Origin: Coriaria nepalensis
Taxonomy: Eukaryota; Streptophyta; Magnoliopsida; Cucurbitales; Coriariaceae
NCBI GenBank assembly: GCA_027186245.1
Contig: CP114481.1
Span: forward strand, 20,429,501-20,493,500
Length of the DNA stretch: 64,000 nucleotides
Direction of reading: 5' to 3'
Part shown: positions 55,001-64,000 of the stretch, in pieces
How positions within the stretch are numbered: the stretch's first letter is position 1
Layout of the letters: each line of letters starts with the position of its first letter
Program-made: the position numbers and the translations under genes
The notes under the pieces: generated by a model
Told to the model about the DNA's origin: nothing
What the model saw: only the letters and a program-made list of their open reading frames with translations
Database searches by the model: none

Positions 55001-57980
55001 AATTTGTTTTATTTTAGTGTCATTATCTCAATGACTTTTTGAAAGTCACTAATTCATTTGAAAGCAATTAAAATGAATTCTATTTTCGCACTTCGAACTC
55101 GATTTTCGTACATAACTTGCTAATTATGATTTAAGGGCAAGTATGCGCTTGTTTTATCTGAGATTCATGTCAATGAGTCTTTTCAAGTCACTAATGCATT
55201 TGAAAAAAATTCAAATGAATTATATTTTTACACTTTAAACACTACTTTCGCGGATCACTTGTTGATGCTCTTTTTAAGACAGGCATGCATTTGATTTATC
55301 TTATATTTATTTCAATGAGTATTTTCAATACAATAAATCATTTGGAAGCCATTGGAGCGAATACTACTTTCGCATTTCAAACACGACTTTCGCGCATAGC
55401 TTGCGTATTATTTTTTGAACGCAAGTATGAATTTGTTTTATTTTAGTGTCATTAATTCAAAGACTTTTTGAAAGTCACTAATTCATTTGAAAGCAATTAA
55501 AATGAATTCTATTCTCGCACTTCGAACCCGACTTTCGTACATAACTTGCTAATGATCATTTAAGGGCAAGTATGCGTTTGTTTTATTTGAGATTCATGTC
55601 AATGAGTCTTTTCAAGTCACTAATGCATTTGAAAAAAATTCTAATGAATTCAATTTTTACACTTTAAATACTACTTTCGCGGATCACTTGTTGATGCTCT
55701 TTTTAAGACAGGCATGCGTTTGATTTATCTTATATTTATTTCAATGAGTCTTTTCAAGACAATAAATCATTTGGAAGCAATTGGAGCGAATACTATTTTC
55801 GCATTCCAAACATGACTTTCGCACATAGCTTGCATATGAATTTTTGAAGGCAAGTATGAATTTGTTTAATCTTATAGTCATCATCTCAATGACTCTTTGA
55901 AAGTCACTAATTCATTTGAAAGCAATGAAAATGAATTCTATTTTCGCACTTCGAACCCGACTTTCGTACATAACTTGCTAATGATCATTTAAGGTCAAGT
56001 ATGCGTTTGTTTTATTTGAGATTCATGTCAATGAGTCCTTCCAAGTCACTAATGCATTTGAAAAAAATTGAAATGAATTCAATTTTTACACTTTAAACAC
56101 TACTTTCGTGGATCACTTGTTGATGATCTTTTTAAGACAAGTATGCGTTTGATTTATCATATATTTATTTCAATGAGTCTTTTCAAGAATATAAATCATT
56201 TGTAAGCAATTGGAGAGAATACTATTTCCGCATTTCAAACACGACTTTCGCGCATAGCTTGCATATGAATTTTTGAAGGCAAGTATGAATTTGTTTAATC
56301 TTATAGTCATCATCTCAATGACTCTTTGAAAGTCACTAATTCATTTGAAAGCAATGAAAATGAATTCTATTTTCGCACTTCGAACCCGACTTTCGTACAT
56401 AACTTGCTAATGATCATTTAAGGGCAAGTCTGCGTTTGTTTTATTTGAGATTCATGTCAATGAGTCTTTTCAAGTCACTAATGCATTTGAAAAAAATGCA
56501 AATGAATTCAATTTTTACATTTTAAACACTACTTTCGCGGATCACTTGTTGATGCCCTTTTTAAGACAAGTATGCATCTGATTTATCTTATATTTATTTC
56601 AATGAGTCTTTTCAAGACAATAAATCATTTGGAAGCAATTGGAGCGAATACTATTTTCGCATTTCAAACACGACTTTCGCGCATAGCTTGCATATGATTT
56701 TTTGAAGGCAAGTATGAATTTGTTTAATCTTAGTGTCATTATCTCAATGACTTTTTGAAAGTCACTAATTCATTTGAAAGCAATTAAAATGAATTCTATT
56801 TTCGCACTTCGAGCTCGATTTTCGTACATAACTTGCTAATTATCATTTAAGGGCAAGTATGCGTTTGTTTTATCTGAGATTCATGTCAAGGAGTCTTTTC
56901 AAGTCACTAATGCATTTGAAAAAAATTCAAATGAATTCTATTTTTACACTTTAAACACTACTTTCGTGGATCACTTGTTGATGCTCTTTTTAAGACAAGT
57001 ATGCATTTGATTTATCTTATATTTATTTCAGTGAGTCTTTTCAAGACAGTAAATCATTTGGAAGCAATTGGAGCGAATACTATTTTCGCATTTCAAACAC
57101 GACTTTCGCGCATAGCTTGCATATGATTTTTTGAAGGCAAGTATGAATTTGTTTAATCTTAGAGTCATCATCTCAATGACTCTTTGAAAGTCTCTAATTC
57201 ATATGAACACAATTAAAATGAATTCTATTTTCGCACTTCGAACCCGATTTTCGTACATAACTTGCTAATTATCATTTAAGGGCAAGTATGTGTTTGTTTT
57301 ATCTGAGATTCATGTCAATGAGTCTTTTCAAGTCACTAATGCATTTGAAAAAAATTGAAATGAATTCAATTTTTACACTTTAAACACTACTTTCGTGGAT
57401 CACTTGTTGATGATCTTTTTAAGACAAGTATGCATTTGATTTTTGTTATATTTATTTCAATGAGTCTTTTGAAGACAATAAATCATTTAGAAGCAATTGG
57501 AGCGAATACTATTTTCGCATTTCAAACACGACTTTCGCGCATAGCTTGCATATGAATTTTGGAAGGCAAGTATGAATTTGTTTAATCTTATAGTCATCAT
57601 CTCAATGACTCTTTGAAAGTCACTAATTCATTTGAAAGCAATTAAAATGAATTCTATTTTCGCACTTCGAACTCGACTTTCGTACATAGCTTGCGTATTA
57701 TGATTTAAGGGCAAGTATGCGTTTGTTTTATTTGAGATTCATGTCAATGAGTCTTTTCAAGTTACTAATGCATTTGAAAAAAATTCAAATGAATTCTATT
57801 TTTACACTTTAAACACTGCTTTCGTGGATCAGTTATTGATGATCTTTTTAAGACAGGTATGCATTTGATTTATCTTATATTTATTTCAATGAGTCTTTTG
57901 AAGACCATAAATCATTGAGAAGCAATTGGAGCAACTATGTGAATTCTATTTTCGCGCATAGCTTGCATATGATTTTTTGA

Positions 57981-58024
57981 ATTCAAACACGACTTTCGCG
58001 CATAGCTTGCATATGATTTTTTGA
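57981..58024 (+). repeat. 44-bp tandem duplication, copy 1
   Basis: It begins ATTCAAACACGACTTTCG and ends TATGATTTTTTGA. It is identical to the following 44 bp, and its last part also matches the truncated sequence before it (57,953-57,980). The junction creates a new GAATTC (TTTTTTGAATTC), joining the GA of TTTGAAGG to ATTTCAAAC shortened by one T. Confidence 0.9.
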
Positions 58025-58068
58025 ATTCAAACACGACTTTCGCGCATAGCTTGCATATGATTTTTTGA
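58025..58068 (+). repeat. 44-bp tandem duplication, copy 2
   Basis: It is identical to 57,981-58,024 and is followed by the normal continuation AGCAAGTATGAATTTG. It leaves the subunit with three CTTGC left arms and one GCAAG right arm of the conserved dyad. Confidence 0.9.
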
Positions 58069-60960
58069 AGCAAGTATGAATTTGTTTAATCTTAGTGTCA
58101 TTATCAAAATGACTTTTTGAAAGTCACTAATTCATACGAACACAATTAAAATGAATTTTATTTTCACACTTCGAACCCGACTTTCGTACATAACTTGCTA
58201 ATTATGATTTAAGGGCAAGTATGCGTTTGTTTTATTTGAGATTCATGTCAATGAGTCTTTTCAAGTTACTAATGCATTTGAAAAAAATTCAAATGAATTC
58301 AATTTTTACACTTTAAACACTACTTTCGCGGATCACTTGTTGATGCTCTTTTTAAGACAAGTATGCATTTGATTTATCTTATATTTATTTCAATGAGTTT
58401 TTTCAAGACAATAAATCATTTGGAAGCAATTGTAGCGAATACTATTTTCGCATTTCAAACACGACTTTCGCGCATAGCTTGCATATGATTTTTTGAAGGC
58501 AAGTATGAATTTGTTTAATCTTAGAGTCATCATCTCAATGACTCTTTGAAAGTCAGTAATTCATATGAACACAATTAAAATGAATTCTATTTTCACACTT
58601 CGAACCCGACTTTCGTACATAACTTGCTAATCATGATTTAAGGGCAAGTATGCGTTTGTTTTATTTGAGATTCATGTCAATGAGTCTTTTCAAGTTACTA
58701 ATGCATTTGAAAAAAATTCAAATGAATTCAATTTTTACACTTTAAACACTACTTTCGCGGATCACTTGTAGATGCTCTTTTTAAGACAAGCATGCATTTG
58801 ATTTATCTTATATTTATTTCAATGAGTCTTTTCAATACAATAAATCATTTTGAAGCCAGTGGTGCGAATACTATTTTCGCATTTCAAACACGACTTTCGC
58901 GCATAGCTTGCATATTATTTTTTGAACGCAAGTATGAATTTGTTTTATTTTAGTGTCATTATCTCAACGACTTTTTGAAAGTCACTAATTCATTTGAACG
59001 CAATTAAAATCAATTCTATTTTCGCACTTCGAACTCGACTTTCGTACATAACTTGCTAATTATCATTTAAGGGCAAGTATTCATTTGTTTTATTTGAGAT
59101 TCATGTCAATGAGTCTTTTCAAGTCACTAATGCATTTGAAAAAAATTCAAATGAATTCTATTTTTACAGTTTAAACACTACTTTCGCGGATCACTTGTTG
59201 ATGCTCTTTTTAAGACAAGCATGCATTTGATTTATCTTATATTTATTTCAATGAGTTTTTTCAATTCAATAAATCATTTTGAAGCCATTGGAGCGAATAC
59301 TATTTTCGCATTTCAAACAGGACTTTCGCCCATAGCTTGCATATTATTTTTTGAACGCAAGTATGAATTTGTGTTATTTTAGTGTCATTATCTCAATGAC
59401 TTTTTGAAAGTCAGTAATTCATTTGAAAGCAATTAAAATGAATTCTATTTTCGCACTTCGAACTCGACTTTCGTACATAACTTGCTATTTATCATTTAAG
59501 GGCATGTATGCATTTGTTTTATTTGAGATTCATGTCAATGAGTCTTTTCAAGTCACTAATGCATTTGAAAAAAATTCAAATGAATTCAATTTTTACACTT
59601 TGAACACTACTTTCGCGGATCACTTTTTGATGCTCTTTTTAAGACAAGTATGCATTTGATTTATCATATATTTATTTCAATGAGTCTTTTCAAGACAATA
59701 AATCATTTGGAAGTAATTGGAGCAAATACTATTTTCGCATTTCAAACACGACTATCGCGCATAGCTTGCATATGATTTTTCGATGGCAAGTATGAATTTG
59801 TTTAATCTTAGAGTCATCATCTCAATGACTCTTTGAAAGTCAGTAATTCATTTGAACACAATTAAAATGAATTCTATTTTCGCACTTCGAACCCGACTTT
59901 CGTACATAACTTGCAAATGATCATTTAAGGGCAAGTATGCGTTTGTTTTATTTGAGATTCATGTCAATGAGTCTTTTCAAGTCACTAATGCATTTGAAAA
60001 AAATTCAAATGAATTCTATTTTTACACTTTAAACACTACTTCCGTGGATCACTTGTTGATGATCTTTTTAAGACAAGTATGCATTTGATTTATCATATAT
60101 TTATTTCAATGAGTCTTTTCAAGACAATAAATCATTTGGAATTAATTGGAGCGAATACTATTTTCGCATTCCAAACACGACTTTCACGCATAGCTTGCAT
60201 AAGAATTTTTGAAGGCAAGTATGAATTTGTTTAATCTTAGAGTCATCATCTCAATGACTCTTTGAAAGTCACTAATTAATTTGAAAGCAATTAAAACGAA
60301 TTCTATTTTCGTAGTTCGAACTCGACTTTCGTATATAACTTGCGAATTATCATTTAGGGGCACGTATGCGTTTGTTTTATTTGAGATTCATGTCAATGAG
60401 TCTTTTCAAGTCACTAATGCATTTGAAAAAAATTCAAATGAATTCTATTTTTACACTTTAAATACTACTTTCCCACATCACTTGCTAATGATCTTTTTAA
60501 GACAAGTATGCATTTGTTTTATCTTATATTCATTTCACTGTGTCTTGTCAAGACACTAAATCATTTGGAAGCCATTGGAGCGAATACTATTTTTGCATTC
60601 CAAACACGGCTTTCGCGCATAGCTTACATATGATTTTTTGAAGGCCAGTATGAATTTGTTTAATCTTAGAGTCATCATCTCAATGACTCTTTGAAAGTCA
60701 GTAATTCATTTGAACACAATTAAAATGAATTCTATTTTCGCACTTCGAACCCGACTTTCGTACATAACTTGCAAATGATCATTTAAGGGCAAGTATGCGT
60801 TTGTTTTATTTGAGATTCATGTCAATGAGTCTTTTCAAGTCACTAATGCATTTGAAAAAAATTCAAATGAATTCTATTTTTACACTTTAAACACTACTTT
60901 CGTGGATCACTTGTTGATGATCTTTTTAAGACAAGTATGCATTTGATTTATCATATATTT

Positions 60961-61818
60961 ATTTCAATAAGTCTTTTCAAGACAATAAATCATTTGGAAG
61001 TAATTGGAGCGAATACTATTTTCGCATTCCAAACACGACTTTCGCGCATAGCTTGCATATGAATTTTTGAAGGCAAGTATGAATTTGTTTAATCTTAGAG
61101 TCTTCATCTCAATGACTCTTTAAAAGTCACTAATTCATTTGAAAGCAATTAAAATGAATTCTATTTTTGCAGTTCGAACTCGACTTTCGTATATAACTTG
61201 CTAATTATCATTTAAGGGCACGTATGCGTTTGATTTATTTGAGATTCATCTCGATGAGTCTTTTCAAGTCACTAATGCATTTGAAAAAAATTCAAATGAA
61301 TTCTATTTTTACACTTTAAACACTACTTTCGTGGATCACTTGTTGATGATCTTTTTAAGACAAGTATGCATTTGATTTATCATATATTTATTTCAATAAG
61401 TCTTTTCAAGACAATAAATCATTTGGAAGTAATTGGAGCGAATACTATTTTCGCATTCCAAACACGACTTTCGCGCATAGCTTGCATATGAATTTTTGAA
61501 GGCAAGTATGAATTTGTTTAATCTTAGAGTCTTCATCTCAATGACTCTTTAAAAGTCACTAATTCATTTGAAAGCAATTAAAATGAATTCTATTTTTGCA
61601 GTTCGAACTCGACTTTCGTATATAACTTGCTAATTATCATTTAAGGGCACGTATGCGTTTGATTTATTTGAGATTCATCTCGATGAGTCTTTTCAAGTCA
61701 CTAATGCATTTGAAAAAAATTCAAATGAATTCTATTTTTACACTTTAAACACTACTTTCGTGGATCACTTGTTGATGATCTTTTTAAGACAAGTATGCAT
61801 TTGATTTATCATATATTT
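60961..61818 (+). repeat. Perfect 429-bp unit duplication
   Basis: Bases 60,961-61,389 and 61,390-61,818 are identical by direct reading, including private variants: GTCTTCATCTC, CTTTAAAAGTCAC, TTTTTGCAGTTCG, GCACGTATGCG, TTGATTTATTTGAG and ATCTCGATGAG. No other unit I read has this combination, so the duplication is very recent or reflects an assembly artefact. Confidence 0.88.
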
Positions 61819-64000
61819 ATTTCATTGAGTCTTTTCAAGACTATAAATCATTTGGAAGTAATTGGAGCGAATACTATTTTCGCATTTCAAACACGACTTT
61901 CGCGCATAGCTTGCATATTATTTTTTGAACGCAAGTATGAATTTGTTTTATTTTAGTGTCATTATCTCAACGACTTTTTGAAAGTCACTAATTCATTTGA
62001 AAGCAATTAAAATGAATTCTATTTTTGCACTTCGAACTCGACTTTCGTACATAACTTGCTAATTATCATTTAAGGGCAAGTATGCATTTGTTTTATTTGA
62101 GATTCATGTCAATGAGTCTTTTCAAGTCACTAATGCATTTGAAAAAAATTCAAATGAATTCCATTTTTACACTTTAAACACTACTTTCGCGGATCACTTG
62201 TTGATGCTCTTTTTAAGAGAGGCATGCATTTGATTTATCTTATATTTATTTCAATGACTCTTTTCAATACAATAAATCATTTTGAAGCCATTGGAGCGAA
62301 TACTATTTTCGCATTTCAAACACGACTTTCGCGCACAGCTTGCATATGATTTTTCGATGGCAAGAATGAATTTGTTTAATCTTAGAGTCATCATCTCAAT
62401 GACTCTTTGAAAGTCAGTAATTCATTTGAACACAATTAAAATGAATTCTATTTTCGCACTCCGAACCCGACTTTCGTACATAACTTGCTAATGATCATTT
62501 AAGGGCAAGTATGCGTTTGTTCTATTTGAGATTCATGTCAATGAGTCTTTTCAAGTCCCTAATGCATTTGAAAAAAATTCAAATGAATTCTATTTTTACA
62601 CTTTAAACACTACTTTCGTGGATCACTTGTTGATGATCTTTTTAAGACAAGTATGCATTTGATTTATCATATATTTATTTCAATGAGTCTTTTCAAGACA
62701 ATAAATCATTTGGAATTAATTTGAGCGAATACTATTTTCGCATTCCAAACACGACTTTCGCGCATAGCTTGCATATGAATTTTTGAAGGCAAGTATGAAT
62801 TTGTTTAATCTTAGAGTCATCATCTCAATGACTCTTTGAAAGTCACTAATTCATTTGAAAGCAATTGAAATGAATTCTATTTTCACAGTTCGAACTCGAC
62901 TTTCGTATATAACTTGCTAATTATCATTTAAGGGCACGTATGCGTTTGTTTTATTTGAGATTCACGTCAATGAGTCTTTTCAAGTCACTAATGCATTTGA
63001 AAAAAATTCAAATGAATTCTATTTTTACACTTTAAACCCTACTTTCGTGGATCACTTGTTGATGATCTTTTTAAGACAAGTATGCATTTGATTTATCATA
63101 TATATATTTCAATGAGTCTTTTCAAGACAATAAATCATTCGGAAGTAATTGGAGCAAATACTATTTTCGCATTTCAAACACGACTATCGCGCATAGCTTG
63201 CATATGATTTTTCGATGGCAAGTATGAATTTGTTTAATCTTAGAGTCATCATCTCAATGACTCTTCGAAAGTCGGTAATTCATTTGAACACAATTAAAAT
63301 GAATTCTATTTTCGCACTTCGAACCCGACTTTCGTACATAACTTGTTAATGATCATTTAAGGGCAAGTATGCGTTTGTTTTATTTGAGATTCATGTCAAT
63401 GAGTCTTTTCAAGTCACTAATGCATTTGAAAAAAATTCAAATGAATTCTATTTTTACACTTTAAACACTACTTTCGTGGATCACTTGTTGATGATCTTTT
63501 TAAGACAAGTATGCATTTGATTTATCATATATTTATTTCAATAAGTCTTTTCAAGACAATAAATCATTTGGAAGTAATTGGAGCGAATACTATTTTCGCA
63601 TTCCAAACACGACTTTCGCGCATAGCTTGCATATGAATTTTCGAAGGCAAGTATGAATTTGTTTAATCTTAGAGTCATCATCTCAATGACTCTTTGAAAG
63701 TCAGTATTTCATTTTAACACAATTAAAATGAATTCTATTTTCGCACTTCGAACCCGACTTTCGTACATAACTTGCTAATGATCATTTAAGGGCAAGTATG
63801 CGTTTGTTTTATTTGAGATTCATGCCCATGAGTCTTTTCAAGTCACTAATGCATTTGAAAAAAATTCAAATGAATTCTATTTTTACACTTTAAACACTAC
63901 TTTCCTGGATCACTTGTTGATGATCTTTTTAAGACAAGTATGCATTTGATTTATCATATATTTATTTCAATGAGTCTTTTCAAGACAATAAATCATTCGG

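Larger units (their letters stand above)
57922..58425 (+). repeat. Rearranged 504-bp unit
   Basis: This is the one unit not close to 429 bp. Its A subunit shows three linked changes. First, an extra 8 bp with a GTGAATTC sequence resembling the start of B or C (about 57,932-57,949). Second, a 20-bp deletion between two TTTCGC direct repeats, joining CTATTTTCGC directly to GCATAG. Third, two added 44-bp copies of the A centre. One base is also missing in GAAGCAAG. The sum, +8 -20 +88 -1, equals the observed +75. B and C of the unit are normal. Confidence 0.9.
1..64000 (+). repeat. Satellite DNA array, 429-bp trimeric higher-order repeat, 149 units
   Basis: The whole window is head-to-tail copies of one 429-bp unit in one orientation. 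Unit starts can be tracked at 1, 430, 859, 1288 and onward to 62,716, 63,145 and 63,574. Phase bookkeeping closes exactly: 149 x 429 = 63,921; small indels sum to +6 (for example +1 near 5,170 and 7,577, -1 near 24,880, +2 near 30,241, +2 each near 48,929, 50,217 and 51,937); one rearranged unit adds 75. The last unit is 2 bases short of complete at 64,000. Composition is about 30% G+C. Every reading frame is broken by stops within each unit, and the longest open stretches (60-92 codons) are translations of the repeat itself. No unique sequence or mobile element interrupts the array. A centromeric or heterochromatic location is inferred from the architecture, not shown by the sequence. Confidence 0.99.
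52081..64000 (+). repeat. Array domain 7: mixed types, right side of window
   Basis: Type 1 and type 2 A units alternate, and C is GATGATC or GATGCTC. Shared private variants mark local copies, such as GCGCTTGTTTTATCTGAG near 53,859, 54,287 and 55,146, and CATATGAATTTTTGAAGG in many A units. The only rearranged unit (57,922-58,425) and the only perfect single-unit duplication I checked base by base (60,961-61,818) lie here. The array continues in phase to the last base. No non-repeat sequence is present. Confidence 0.85.

Noticed and set aside
60281..60559. 92-codon open frame, the longest in the window
   Set aside because: It is the satellite read in one frame, opened by chance substitutions that remove the usual stops. 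The peptide repeats the same segments as other chance frames at 59,423-59,659 and 30,229-30,432. No codon bias, no conserved start and no domain.
1..64000. CRISPR-like regular repeat spacing
   Set aside because: There are no unique spacers: every base belongs to the 142-145-bp subunits, far longer than CRISPR repeats, and no cas-like genes are present.
1..64000. Transposon, LTR, terminal inverted repeat or target-site duplication
   Set aside because: No break in the 429-bp phase that could hold an insertion. The single long unit at 57,922-58,425 is explained entirely by satellite sequence.
1..64000. tRNA, rRNA or other RNA genes
   Set aside because: No cloverleaf, A/B box arrangement or rRNA-like block was seen outside the repeat. 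The hairpins found are short and recur in every unit.

Overview
This window is one uninterrupted tandem-repeat (satellite DNA) array. I find no protein gene, RNA gene, transposon, CRISPR array or unique-sequence island on either strand. The repeat enters at base 1 and runs past base 64,000, so neither end of the array is visible. It points to a eukaryotic nuclear genome and to a centromeric, pericentromeric or other heterochromatic block. Base composition is about 30% G+C, counted by hand in the first unit.

The basic unit is 429 bp, made of three diverged subunits in fixed order: A (145 bp), B (142 bp) and C (142 bp). It is therefore a trimeric higher-order repeat (HOR) built on a roughly 143-bp ancestral monomer. 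All units have the same orientation. Phase can be followed through the whole window: 149 consecutive units (about 447 subunits), with small indels summing to +6 bp and one rearranged unit (504 bp, 57,922-58,425) adding 75 bp. Together these account for every base from 1 to 64,000; the last unit lacks only its final 2 bases.

Layout, defined by diagnostic variants: (1) 1-11,150, an older-looking consensus with A type 1 and B beginning GCTATT; (2) 11,151-21,640, with three copies of a distinctive A type 2 unit and a 4,290-bp (10-unit) duplication; (3) 21,641-31,390, mixed types with an 858-bp (2-unit) HOR; (4) 31,391-40,827 and (5) 40,828-48,110, two adjacent copies of a block of up to 22 units, differing by whole-unit gains or losses; (6) 48,111-52,080, a 1,289-bp (3-unit) HOR; (7) 52,081-64,000, mixed types, including the rearranged unit and a perfect 429-bp duplication at about 61 kb.

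The most interesting structure is a dyad at the same place, subunit positions 52-79, in all three subunits: ACTTGY, 16 bp, RCAAGT. B has the pair ACTTGC/GCAAGT and C has ACTTGT/ACAAGT, so both arms changed together and the symmetry survived. An A-specific inverted repeat was also lengthened by paired changes in its type 2 form. These are candidates for protein-binding sites or DNA-secondary-structure elements in a satellite that lacks a recognisable CENP-B box. The function is inference. I cannot name the species from sequence alone. Some tenebrionid beetle satellites have monomers of about 142 bp and CpG is not depleted here, which would fit an invertebrate, but a plant or other source is not excluded.
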